A stretch of DNA of 64,000 bases from Pseudonocardia oroxyli (GTDB lineage Bacteria > Actinomycetota > Actinomycetes > Mycobacteriales > Pseudonocardiaceae): contig NZ_FNBE01000003.1 in assembly GCF_900102195.1 (NCBI RefSeq), forward strand, positions 62,001 through 126,000. Direction: 5' to 3'. The position numbers were made by a program, and so were the translations under genes. The notes beneath the pieces are model-generated. The model worked only from the letters and a program-made list of their open reading frames with translations. It ran no database searches and was not told where the DNA came from. Shown in pieces: positions 16,921 to 25,441 of the stretch (the stretch's first letter is position 1; the number at the start of each line of letters is the position of its first letter).

Positions 16921-18447
16921 TCAGGCCTCTTCGATCTTGATGACGCGGGGTTTCGGGCCGCCCGGGCGGATGCGCGGCCAGACCAGCACCGCGATCGCGC
17001 AGAGGGCCTGGCTCACCGCATAGCCGATGGCGACGGGGAGCAGCTGGTCCACCGGGTGGCTGCCGTCGGGGTTCGCCGGTCCGATGGGGGTGAACAGCGC
17101 GACGGCGATCACGAACGCCGTGCTGATCAGCTGCAGCCGGGCGAAGCCGAACCCGTCGTGCAGCGCCTGCCGGACGCCCAGCTCGTGGCTGATGATCAGG
17201 CGGGCCACCATGCCGACCAGCAGCACCCGCAGCACGTCGGCGGCCTCGGCGTAGCCCGGACCGAACAGGGACAGGCCCAGGCTCGCCCCGGCGATCCCGA
17301 TCACGATCATCGGCAGGAAGATCACGTACAGCCTGCGCCGGGACGCGCGGATGTGGTCCTTCGCGTTCTCCGGGTCGCGGGCCAGCTGCGCCGAGAGCGA
17401 CTGCATGAACCGCTGGCAGGCGATGTCGATGACCATGACGGCCTGCCAGGCGATGAAGAACGCGGCGCCCGTGGCCCCGCCGAACCGCTGCGTGACGATG
17501 ACCGTGACCTGGTTGAACAGCAGCACGGTGCCCCAGTGGGCCAGCGTGGTGGGTCCGAGGAACCGCGCCGCCTCCCGGCGGGTCGGCAGCCACTCCTGGT
17601 CGGACATCCGGGCGAACTTGCGGGTGTAGACGCCGCCCACGACGGCACTGCCCACCGTCCACAGCGCGATCGGGACCACCCAGGACACCACGACCCCGAA
17701 CGGACCGAGCGAGGCGCCGAGCGCGACGAGCAGCCCGATCCGCGCCACCGCGAACGCGATGTTGCGCCAGGAGGCCCACCACGTCTTGCCGACGGCGATG
17801 AGGCTGAAGTCGTGCACGCCCCACAGGCCCCAGCCGATCGCCGCGGCCAGGAACATCAGCCCGCCCGCCCACGTCGGCAGGTACTCGCCCGCACCGGTCT
17901 GCGCCATCAGCGGCTCGAGCAGGACGTAGATCAACCCGACCAGCGCGCAGGACGGGATGATGACGAGGTGGCTGCGCCAGAACAGCGTCGACGCCTTCTT
18001 GCCCGAGCGGGGCATCCACAGCATCATCGCCGAGTCGAGGTTCAGCTGCGCCACACCGGCGACCAGCAGGAACGCCGAGACGAACGCCGACGCGTAGCCG
18101 ACCGCCTCCTGCGGCATGATCCGCGCCGCGATCAGCCAGCTGATCAGCCCGGCGACCGAGCCGACCGCTCCGGAGATGGTGAGGGACAGGCCGTCGTTCA
18201 GCGCCCGGCGACCCGAGCCGCCCGACGACGAGCCCAGGTCCTTGCCCATCTCGGCGGGCGGCACGACGTCGTCCCCGGCGGCGGCGCCCGGACGGTCCGC
18301 GCGGCGTCCACCGTCGTCGTCGCGCAGCGGGGCGGGGTTGGTCGGGAGCTGGATCGGGCCGGTCGGGGGGTCGTCGGACTGGGCCCCGTTGCGGGTCGCG
18401 AACCAGCCGGAGAATGCGGAGCCCGTCTCGGCGTCCTGTCGTCTCAC
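16921..18447 (-). CDS. Oligosaccharide flippase/polysaccharide export membrane protein
   Basis: About 508 residues if GTG 18447 is the start; the open frame extends to 18615, but the extra 56 residues look random and the upstream region must hold a divergent promoter. A polar N-terminal stretch of about 85 residues precedes some 12-14 membrane helices. The repeating pattern (SLTISGAVGSVAGLISWLIAARIM, QEAVGYASAFVSAFLLVAGVAQLNLD) fits Wzx-like MOP-superfamily proteins. It probably moves lipid-linked glycan across the membrane for the adjacent sugar pathway. A second protein of the same type is encoded at 27510-29069. It is divergent from the Gfo/Idh/MocA gene. Confidence 0.8.
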   Translation of the reverse strand: MRRQDAETGSAFSGWFATRNGAQSDDPPTGPIQLPTNPAPLRDDDGGRRADRPGAAAGDDVVPPAEMGKDLGSSSGGSGRRALNDGLSLTISGAVGSVAGLISWLIAARIMPQEAVGYASAFVSAFLLVAGVAQLNLDSAMMLWMPRSGKKASTLFWRSHLVIIPSCALVGLIYVLLEPLMAQTGAGEYLPTWAGGLMFLAAAIGWGLWGVHDFSLIAVGKTWWASWRNIAFAVARIGLLVALGASLGPFGVVVSWVVPIALWTVGSAVVGGVYTRKFARMSDQEWLPTRREAARFLGPTTLAHWGTVLLFNQVTVIVTQRFGGATGAAFFIAWQAVMVIDIACQRFMQSLSAQLARDPENAKDHIRASRRRLYVIFLPMIVIGIAGASLGLSLFGPGYAEAADVLRVLLVGMVARLIISHELGVRQALHDGFGFARLQLISTAFVIAVALFTPIGPANPDGSHPVDQLLPVAIGYAVSQALCAIAVLVWPRIRPGGPKPRVIKIEEA

Positions 18448-18616
18448 TGCGGCCCGCGGCGGGGGGCGTACCTGGCCGATGTCATGGCGCCGCAGTCTAA
18501 CGAGGCGTCCTGAACGCCCGCTGAGCGCCCGCGGGGACCGGCCCGAGTGATCATCCGGCTCTTTTGTAGGGTCGCTTCGTTGCGCCACGTCAACGGATCC
18601 GAGGGGGGCCACCACG

Positions 18617-19753
18617 GTGGAGTCAGTGAGTCCGATCGGGATCGCGGTCGTCGGCGGCGGCTACTGGGGGCCGAACCTGGTCCGCAACGCCCAGCAGACG
18701 CCGGGTCTGCGTCTGGAGTACCTGTGCGACCTGGACGCCGACCGGGCCCGCGCCGTGCTGGGCGACTACTCCACGGTGCGGATCTCCACGTCGCTGGACG
18801 ACGTGCTGGCCGACCCCGCCGTGCAGGCCGTGGCGATCGCCACCCCCGCCGCCACCCACTTCTCGGTGGGCATGCAGGCGCTCGAGGCGGGCAAGCACGT
18901 CCTGATCGAGAAGCCCCTCGCGCCCTCCTACGACCAGGGCAGGCAGCTCGTCGAGGCCGCCGAGCGGCTCGGCCGGGTGCTGATGGTCGACCACACGTTC
19001 TGCTACACCTCCGAGGTCCGCCACATCCGCGAGACCGTGCGCAGCGGGCGTCTCGGGGACCTGCAGTACCTCGACTCGGTGCGGATCAACCTGGGCATCG
19101 TGCAGCCGGACGTCGACGTCCTCTGGGACCTCGCCCCCCACGACCTCTCGATCTTCGACGCGATCCTCCCGGACGACGTGGCCCCGGTCTCGGTCGCCGC
19201 GCACGGCTCCGACCCGGTGGGGGCCGGGCACGCCTGCGTCGCGCACCTCACCCTGCGGCTGTCCAACGGCGGCCTCGCACACGTGCACGTGAACTGGCTG
19301 TCACCCACCAAGATCCGGACGTTCGTGGTCGGCGGGTCCAAGCGCACGATCATCTGGGACGACCTCAACCCCACCCAGCGGCTGTCGGAGCACGACCGCG
19401 GCGTGGAGCGCAATGACGAGCTCGCGGACCTGGACGCCGACGTCCGCGGCCGCAGGCTCGTGTCCTACCGCACCGGGGACACCGTCGCCCCCGCGCTGGC
19501 CAACCTGGAGGCCCTGCGGTCGGTCATGGTCGAGTTCGCCGCGGCCATCGCGGAGAACCGGCGCCCGCTCACCGACGGTTTCGCGGGCCTGCGGGTCCTC
19601 GCGATCCTCGAGGCGGCCTCCGAGAGCCTGGCGAAGGACGGCCAGTCCGTCCCGATCCGGGCAGTCCAGCAGACCCCGCGCGAGACCGCCGGGGTCATCG
19701 AGAACGTGGCGACCACGATGGCCCAGCGCGGCCGTGGAGAGGTGACGGTGTGA
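18617..19753 (+). CDS. Gfo/Idh/MocA family NAD-dependent sugar dehydrogenase
   Basis: A 378-residue oxidoreductase with an N-terminal Rossmann site VVGGGYWGPNLVRN (about residues 11-24) and the family signature EKP at 98-100. The C-terminal alpha/beta domain includes WDLAPHDLSIFDAI, whose histidine is catalytic in the family. It resembles the WlbA/WbpB group, which oxidise C3 of UDP-GlcNAc-type sugars before amination. It is the first gene of a four-gene, fully overlapping operon with an SDR epimerase and two DegT aminotransferases, which supports a role in making a 3-amino sugar nucleotide. GTG 18617 was used. Confidence 0.85.
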   Translation: MESVSPIGIAVVGGGYWGPNLVRNAQQTPGLRLEYLCDLDADRARAVLGDYSTVRISTSLDDVLADPAVQAVAIATPAATHFSVGMQALEAGKHVLIEKPLAPSYDQGRQLVEAAERLGRVLMVDHTFCYTSEVRHIRETVRSGRLGDLQYLDSVRINLGIVQPDVDVLWDLAPHDLSIFDAILPDDVAPVSVAAHGSDPVGAGHACVAHLTLRLSNGGLAHVHVNWLSPTKIRTFVVGGSKRTIIWDDLNPTQRLSEHDRGVERNDELADLDADVRGRRLVSYRTGDTVAPALANLEALRSVMVEFAAAIAENRRPLTDGFAGLRVLAILEAASESLAKDGQSVPIRAVQQTPRETAGVIENVATTMAQRGRGEVTV

Positions 19754-20748
19754 CCGCCAGCGAGAAGGCAGCCCAGCCGGTTTCCGGCCAGAAGATCCTG
19801 GTCACGGGCGGTGCGGGCACCATCGGCTCGACGCTGGTGGACCAGCTCGTCGATGCCGGGGCCGCCGAGGTCGTGGTCCTGGACAACCTGGTGCGCGGGC
19901 GTCGCGAGAACATCGCCGCCGCGCAGGAGCGGGCCGGGGACCGGCTCACCCTGGTCGAGGGCGACATCAACGACCTCGGCGTCGTGCGGGAGCTGACGGC
20001 CGGCAAGGACCTGGTGTTCCACCTCGCCGCGCTGCGCATCACCCAGTGCGCCGAGCAGCCGCGGACCGCGCTCGAGTCCCTGGTGGACGGCACCTTCTCG
20101 GTCATCGAGCAGGCCGCCGAGGCGGGCGTCAAGAAGGTGGTGGCGAGCTCGTCGGCGTCGGTCTACGGGCTCGCGGAGGAGTTCCCGACCACCGAGCGCC
20201 ACCACCCGTACAACAACGACACCTTCTACGGCGCCGCGAAGGCGTTCAACGAGGGCATGCTGCGCAGCTTCCACGCCATGAAGGGCCTGGACTACGTCGC
20301 GCTGCGCTACTTCAACGTGTACGGCCCGCGGATGGACGCCTACGGCGTGTACACCGAGGTGCTGATCCGCTGGATGGAGCGCATCCAGCGCGGCGAGCGT
20401 CCGCTGATCTTCGGCGACGGGCTGCAGACCATGGACTTCGTGCACGTCCACGACATCGCCCGGGCGAACGTGCTCGCCGCGCAGGCCCCGGTCACCGACG
20501 ACGTCTACAACATCGCCACCGCCCAGGAGATCTCCCTCGCGGGCCTGGCCGACGCGCTGCTGAAGGCCATGGACTCCGACCTCACCCCCGAGTTCGGCCC
20601 GGCGCGCCAGGTCAACGGCGTCACGCGGCGCCTCGCGGACATCTCCGCCGCCGCCCGCGACCTCGGCTGGAAGCCCACCATCGGCATGGACGAGGGCCTG
20701 CGCGGACTCGTCGCCTGGTGGAAGCAGGAGACGGGGGTGACCGCCTGA
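19750..20748 (+). CDS. NAD-dependent epimerase/dehydratase (extended SDR)
   Basis: A 332-residue extended SDR enzyme. The cofactor motif GGAGTIGS is at about residues 20-27, and the catalytic serine region SSSASVYG and YGAAK (tyrosine near residue 159) are present. DGLQTMDFVHVHDIARA is the usual substrate-domain signature of UDP-sugar 4-epimerases and dehydratases. It overlaps the upstream dehydrogenase by 4 bases (GTGA) and the downstream aminotransferase by 1 base. The likely role is 4-epimerisation or 4,6-dehydration of the nucleotide sugar in this pathway; the exact reaction is not determined. Confidence 0.87.
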   Translation: MTASEKAAQPVSGQKILVTGGAGTIGSTLVDQLVDAGAAEVVVLDNLVRGRRENIAAAQERAGDRLTLVEGDINDLGVVRELTAGKDLVFHLAALRITQCAEQPRTALESLVDGTFSVIEQAAEAGVKKVVASSSASVYGLAEEFPTTERHHPYNNDTFYGAAKAFNEGMLRSFHAMKGLDYVALRYFNVYGPRMDAYGVYTEVLIRWMERIQRGERPLIFGDGLQTMDFVHVHDIARANVLAAQAPVTDDVYNIATAQEISLAGLADALLKAMDSDLTPEFGPARQVNGVTRRLADISAAARDLGWKPTIGMDEGLRGLVAWWKQETGVTA

Positions 20749-21875
20749 TGATCCCGGTCATGAAGCCGCTCCTCGGCGAGGAGGAGGCCCGGGCCGTCGC
20801 GGCCGCCGTCACGTCGGGCTGGGTCGCCCAGGGGCCGCGGGTCGCGGAGTTCGAGAAGGCGTTCGCCGCCCACGTGGGCGCGGCGCACGCGATCGCGACC
20901 TCGAACTGCACCACGGCGCTGCACCTGTCCCTGTACGTGCTGGGCGTCGGCCCCGGCGACGAGGTGGTCTGCCCGTCGTTCTCGTTCATCGCCACGGCGA
21001 ACGCGATCCGCTACTGCGGCGCGACGCCGGTCTTCGCGGACGTCTCGCCGGAGACCGGCAACCTGACGCCCGCGTCGGTCGCCGCGGTGCTCACCGACCG
21101 CACCAGGGCCGTCCTCGTCGTGCACCAGGGCGGCCAGCCCGCGGACGTCCCCGCGCTGCGCGAGGTGTGCGGCGACATCCCGCTCGTCGAGGACGCCGCC
21201 TGCGCCGCGGGCGCGACCCTCCACGGGGCACCCGTCGGCACCGGCGCCCTGCTCGCCGCGTGGTCCTTCCACCCGCGCAAGCTGCTCACCACGGGCGAGG
21301 GCGGCATGGTGACCACGGACGACGCCGAGTGGGCCGCCCGGATCCGTCGGCTGCGCGAGCACGGGATGACCGTGTCCGCCGCGGACCGGCACGCAGCCGG
21401 GTCGAAGGTGGTCCTGGAGGGGTACGCCGAGACGGCGTTCAACTACCGGATGACGGACATGCAGGCCGCCATGGGACTCGTCCAGCTCGGCAGGCTGCCG
21501 GGGATCGTGGCGCAGCGCCGCGCAATCGCCGCGCGCTACCGCGAGCTGCTCGAGCCGCTGGGGCTGCGCGCGGTCACCGATCCGGCGTTCGGCACGGGCA
21601 ACTACCAGTCGTTCTGGGTCGAGCTGCCCGCGGGCGCCGACCAGCTCGCCGTCCTGGAGTCGCTCGCCGGGGCGGGGGTGTCCGCGCGGCGCGGGATCAT
21701 GGCCGCGCACCTGGAGCCCGCGTACGCGGGGCACCCGCACGGGCCGCTGCCCGTCACCGAGCACCTGACCCGGAACACGATCATCCTGCCGGTGCACCAC
21801 GAGGTCGGCGAGGCCGAGCAGAAGCTCGTCGTCGACGCGCTCGCCTCGGCGCTGAACCTGCAGGGAGCGGCATGA
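20748..21875 (+). CDS. DegT/DnrJ/EryC1/StrS sugar aminotransferase (first copy)
   Basis: A 375-residue PLP enzyme. The N-terminus MIPVMKPLLGEEEARAV and SGWVAQGPRVAEFE are family hallmarks. The PLP lysine lies in SFHPRKLLTTGEGG at about residue 178, preceded by VEDAACAAGA, whose aspartate contacts the pyridine nitrogen. It shares one base (TGATG) with the upstream epimerase gene and 4 bases with the second aminotransferase. The family transfers an amino group from glutamate to a keto-sugar nucleotide. The HPRKLLTTGEGG type resembles perosamine/4-amino sugar synthases, so this copy may work at C4. Confidence 0.87.
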   Translation: MIPVMKPLLGEEEARAVAAAVTSGWVAQGPRVAEFEKAFAAHVGAAHAIATSNCTTALHLSLYVLGVGPGDEVVCPSFSFIATANAIRYCGATPVFADVSPETGNLTPASVAAVLTDRTRAVLVVHQGGQPADVPALREVCGDIPLVEDAACAAGATLHGAPVGTGALLAAWSFHPRKLLTTGEGGMVTTDDAEWAARIRRLREHGMTVSAADRHAAGSKVVLEGYAETAFNYRMTDMQAAMGLVQLGRLPGIVAQRRAIAARYRELLEPLGLRAVTDPAFGTGNYQSFWVELPAGADQLAVLESLAGAGVSARRGIMAAHLEPAYAGHPHGPLPVTEHLTRNTIILPVHHEVGEAEQKLVVDALASALNLQGAA

Positions 21876-22981
21876 ACGCCGGACCCGTGCCCCTGGTCGA
21901 CCTGGCGGCCCAGCACGCCGAGGTGGCCGCCGAGGTCGCCGAGGGCTGGGAGCAGGTCCTGGCCCGCACCGCGTTCGTCGGCGGTCCGGCGGTCGCGGCG
22001 TTCGAGGCCGAGTACGCCGCGTACTCGGGCGTCGAGCACGTCGTCGGGGTCGCGAACGGCACCGACGCGCTCGAGCTCGCCCTGCGCGCGCTCGGCATCG
22101 GCCCCGGCGACGAGTGCATCGTGCCCGCCAACACCTTCATCGCGACGGCCGAGGCGGTGGCGCGCGCCGGTGCGGAGATCGTCCTCGTCGACTGCGAGCC
22201 CGGCACCGCCCTGATCGACGTCGACGCCGCCCTCGCCGCGGTGACCGAGCGGACCCGCGCGGTCCTGCCGGTGCACCTGTACGGCCAGGTCGCGGACGTG
22301 GCCAGGCTGCGCGCCGAGCTCCCGGCCGAGGTCCGGATCGTCGAGGACGCCGCCCAGTCGCAGGGTGCCCGCCGCGACGGTCGGCGCGCGGGCGCGATCG
22401 GCGACATCGCGGGGACCAGCTTCTACCCGGGCAAGAACCTCGGCGCCTACGGGGACGCGGGCGCGGTGCTGACGAGCTCGGCCGAGCTCGCCGACCGGGT
22501 CCGGCTGATCGGGGCGCACGGCTCCCCGCGCAAGTACGAGCACACCGTCGTCGGGGTGAACAGCCGCCTGGACACCCTCCAGGCCGTGGTGCTCAGCGCG
22601 AAGCTCAGGCGCCTCGACGCGTGGAACGCGCTGCGCCGCGAGGCCGCCGCCCGCTACGACGCCCTGCTCGCCGACCTGCCCGTGGTGACCCCGACGGTCA
22701 CCCCCGGCAACGAGCCCGTCTGGCACCTCTACGTGATCGAGGTCGACCGCCGCGCCGAGGTCCTGGCCCACCTGAACGCGAACGGCGTGGGCGCGGGCAT
22801 CCACTACCCCACCCCGGTCCACCTCACCGAGGCGTTCGCGACCCTGGGCAAGGCGGGCGACTTCCCGGTCGCCGAGGCCATGGCCGACCGCATCCTCAGC
22901 CTCCCGCTCTACCCGCAGATCACCGCGGAGCAGCAGGCGTGGGTCATCGAGGTCCTCCGCTCCGCCCTGTCCGCCGGCTGA
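21872..22981 (+). CDS. DegT/DnrJ/EryC1/StrS sugar aminotransferase (second copy)
   Basis: A 369-residue PLP enzyme of the same fold as its neighbour but a different subgroup. It begins PVPLVDLAAQHAEV, and the PLP lysine is in SFYPGKNLGAYGDAGAV near residue 188. This start and the YPGKNLGAYGDAG motif are typical of 3-amino-sugar aminotransferases (FdtB/QdtB/WlbC type). With the Gfo/Idh/MocA dehydrogenase in the same operon and the WlbB-like N-acetyltransferase at 26819-27382, a 3-acetamido sugar nucleotide is a reasonable product. It starts in a 4-base ATGA overlap with the first aminotransferase and is the last gene before the 74-base repeat region. Confidence 0.88.
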   Translation: MNAGPVPLVDLAAQHAEVAAEVAEGWEQVLARTAFVGGPAVAAFEAEYAAYSGVEHVVGVANGTDALELALRALGIGPGDECIVPANTFIATAEAVARAGAEIVLVDCEPGTALIDVDAALAAVTERTRAVLPVHLYGQVADVARLRAELPAEVRIVEDAAQSQGARRDGRRAGAIGDIAGTSFYPGKNLGAYGDAGAVLTSSAELADRVRLIGAHGSPRKYEHTVVGVNSRLDTLQAVVLSAKLRRLDAWNALRREAAARYDALLADLPVVTPTVTPGNEPVWHLYVIEVDRRAEVLAHLNANGVGAGIHYPTPVHLTEAFATLGKAGDFPVAEAMADRILSLPLYPQITAEQQAWVIEVLRSALSAG

Positions 22982-23018
22982 GGGCGGACCGCGGGCGCGG
23001 GACGGCGGGACGGCGGCG

Positions 23019-23430
23019 CGCTCAGGTTCCTGATCGTCCGGCGCCCGGCCCATCCGCCGCGCCTCGGACCCGACACGGGCTCCGCCACGCGACACTCCGG
23101 TCCCTGACGGTCCGGCATCCCGACCATCCGGCCCACCTCCGACCCGACGGGGGCACCGCCACGCGAAGCCCAGGTTCCTGATGGTCGGGCACCCCGCCCA
23201 TCCGGCGCACCCCGGATCCGACGGGGGATGCGCCACGCGAAGCCCAGGTTCCTGACGGTCCGGCGCCGTGGCCATCCAGCACACCCCGGATCCGACCGGG
23301 GCTCCCCCTCACGAAGCCCTGGCTCCGGACCATCCAGCACCCCGACAATCCGGCCCGCCTCAGAGCCGACGCGGGCACCGGCACACGAAGCCCACGTTCC
23401 TGATGTTGAAGCCCAGGTTCCTGATGTTCC
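23019..23430 (+). repeat. 74-base imperfect tandem repeat array (left, forward)
   Basis: Five units start at 23019, 23093, 23167, 23241 and 23315, each exactly 74 bases, followed by a 21-base fragment (23389) and another unit start (23410). The best-conserved part is AGCCCAGGTTCCTGATGGTC. Units diverge in the middle. Since 74 is not a multiple of 3 no protein frame is kept, and the short open frames here are by-products. No gene is seen in 22982-23939. Confidence 0.88.
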
Positions 23431-23460
23431 AGAACGGGGGCCGTCCGGTGCCCGATTCAG

Positions 23461-23505
23461 CAGGTTCCTGGACCACGCCAGGAAGCAGCGTGGCCCAGGA
23501 ACCTG
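23461..23505. repeat. Central 18-bp hairpin between inverted repeat arrays
   Basis: Arms 23461-23478 and 23488-23505 pair with one mismatch around a 9-base loop. Each arm contains the CAGGTTCCTG core of the 74-base repeat, so the hairpin is the symmetry point where the left array meets the oppositely oriented right array. Confidence 0.8.
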
Positions 23506-23552
23506 ATGGCCCGGTGGTCGGATGGTCCGACCTGGAACGACAGGGATTCGGA

Positions 23553-23830
23553 ATCATCCGGGACCTGAGCAGCGCGCCGCAACGCCCTTGACCGGTCCTG
23601 CGCCGCCTGGACGGTCATCGTGTCGGACCATCAGAAACCTGAACAGCGCGCCGCAACACCCCTGCCCCGTCCTGCGCCGCCCGGAAGGCCGCGATGCCGG
23701 ACCATCAGAAACCTGAGCAACGCGCCGCACCACGCCTGACCGGTCCAGCGCCGCCCGGAAAGCCACGGCGCCGGACCATCCGGAACCTGAGCAGAGTGCC
23801 GTCCGCCCTGCTCAGGGTCCTGTGCCGCGA
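23553..23830 (-). repeat. 74-base imperfect tandem repeat array (right, inverted)
   Basis: Units start at 23553, 23627, 23701 and 23775, again exactly 74 bases apart; the last one is degenerate. Read on the minus strand they match the left array over a stretch of about 33 bases beginning AGGTT(T/C)CTGA(T/C)GGTCCGGC. The two arrays are therefore the same repeat family in head-to-head orientation. Confidence 0.85.
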
Positions 23831-23939
23831 GAACGAGTGGAGGCGGACGGTTTCGCACCGGAATCTGCGAAAACCGCTCGCGGACCGGTGCGGCCGGTCA
23901 GACTCCGGATCGGCGCAGCGGAACCGACAGGAGCAGACC

Positions 23940-24447
23940 ATGCGGTACGACCACATCACCTTCAGCCACTGGCTCGCGATGGCGGCCGGGGCCTCGGACC
24001 GGGCCTTGGACCGGCGGCTCGTGCGGCACGGGTCCACGCGCACCACGTGGCGGATCCTGTCGCACCTCGCGGTGCGCAAGCAGGAGACCCAGGCGGATCT
24101 CGGGCGGCTGCTCGGCATCACGGCGCAGACCGCGTCCGACCACGTCCGTCGGCTCGAGATCGCCGAGACCATCCAGAAGTATCCGGATCCGTACGACCGG
24201 CGCAGCCACATCATCGAGATCACCGAGCACGGCCGGCGGGTCGCGGCCGAACTGCAGGCGGTGAGCGACGAGCACGCAGGTCCTCAGGATCAGCACGAGG
24301 CTCGCGCGGCTCGTCGAACGTCTGGACGCGGAGGAGACCACCTACCGCGCCGAGCGTCGCGAGGCCCTGGACAACCGGCGCCTCGACGAGCTCCTCGCCC
24401 GCCGCCGCGCCGCGGACCCGGATCTCGACGACGAGCGCGCAGGCTGA
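23940..24447 (+). pseudogene. MarR-family regulator with a frameshift
   Basis: ATG 23940 opens a MarR-like winged-helix protein: DRRLVRHGSTRTTWRILSHL, then LGRLLGITAQTASDHVRRLE (recognition helix) and DPYDRRSHIIEITEHGRRVA (wing). After about residue 113 (VSDEHA) the frame runs into unrelated sequence. A continuation typical of MarR C-terminal helices (VLRISTRLARLVERLDAEE) is present one base out of frame and ends at a proper TGA, 24445-24447. Removing one g at 24279/24280 restores a protein of about 168 residues. Either the gene is broken or this is an assembly error. It lies beside the 74-base repeat arrays. Confidence 0.7.
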
Positions 24448-24517
24448 GCGCCGCCCGAGGGTGGCCGAGAAGCCGCGGCCACTCGTCCTCGGCGCGAGCC
24501 GAGCGACCGCGAGTCCC

Positions 24518-25363
24518 TCAGCGCGGGCCGAGGAACCACTCCTCCCAGTCGTCGAACGCGCCGTTCAGGGCGGCGCGGAAGACGAGGGGGCGGTCGATCC
24601 GGGTGATGAACGTGCGCGGGACGGTGTGGGCGGGTCGGGTGTCGACGGCCTGGGCGTACACGGTGCGGTAGACGCGGGCGGCGATCTCCCCGGCCGCGGG
24701 GGTCCAGTTGGCGGACTGGCCGAACGGGATGGCGAACTCGTCGATCTCGTGGCCGAGCATCTTCTCCAGCCGCTCGCGCGACTCGACCAGCTCGCGCTCC
24801 GCGGCGGCCGGGTCGAGGCGGCCGAAGTCCGGGTGCGACGCCGAGTGGCTGGCCAGCGTGACCCCCGCCTGTTCGAGCCGGGCCAGGCCGTCCCAGTCCA
24901 GGACGTGCTCGTATCCCGCGGAGTGACCGCCGTCCGCCCACCCGCTGACGACGAACATCGTGGAGGGGACGCCGTGGTGCCGCAGGACCGGGACGGCGTG
25001 GTCCAGCACGCTGGTGGCGCCGTCGTCGAAGGTGATCGCGAGCTGTCGGCGCGCCGGGTCGGCGAGGACCTCGGCGGGTGTGGCGAAGGTCCAGCCGTCG
25101 TCGATCGCCAGCTGCAGGTGCTTCTCGAAGTCCGCGGGGCGGACGTCGTTCACGCCCCAGGAGTCCGTGCCGATGGAGTGGTAGGCCAGGATCCGGCCGA
25201 CTCCCGCGGAACGCGGCTTCTCCGTGCGGGTGCGGGTGCGGACCGACTCGTCGAGGGCGAGGCCCCAGCGTTCGGCCCGCATCCGACCGGCGACCGCGCA
25301 GCGGTACGCGAGCTGCGCCGCGGGGAGCTCGCCGACCTTGCTGCGCAGCGACTGGATGTCCAC
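24518..25363 (-). CDS. Polysaccharide deacetylase (NodB homology domain)
   Basis: A 281-residue protein starting at GTG 25363. The NodB motif 1 TFDDG is at residues 111-115 and motif 2 SHSASH near 172-177 supplies the two metal-binding histidines. It has no clear signal peptide, so it may act on a cytoplasmic or membrane-linked intermediate, or be an N-deacetylase of the inner leaflet. It probably removes N-acetyl groups from the glycan made by this region. It is divergent from the FkbM methyltransferase gene, with 78 bases between starts. Much longer open frames across it are shadows. Confidence 0.85.
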   Translation of the reverse strand: MDIQSLRSKVGELPAAQLAYRCAVAGRMRAERWGLALDESVRTRTRTEKPRSAGVGRILAYHSIGTDSWGVNDVRPADFEKHLQLAIDDGWTFATPAEVLADPARRQLAITFDDGATSVLDHAVPVLRHHGVPSTMFVVSGWADGGHSAGYEHVLDWDGLARLEQAGVTLASHSASHPDFGRLDPAAAERELVESRERLEKMLGHEIDEFAIPFGQSANWTPAAGEIAARVYRTVYAQAVDTRPAHTVPRTFITRIDRPLVFRAALNGAFDDWEEWFLGPR

Positions 25364-25441
25364 CCGAGCAACCCTAACGAGTGCCGCCGGTACCCTGGAC
25401 CCGCCCCACCGACACGCGGGCGGGTGAGCCGAGAGGACACG

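Noticed and set aside
22909..23860. Several open frames giving repeated peptides (for example NLGFAWR) across the 74-base arrays
   Set aside because: The 74-base period shifts the frame at each unit, no ribosome site or conserved protein is seen, and peptide repeats simply reflect the DNA repeats.
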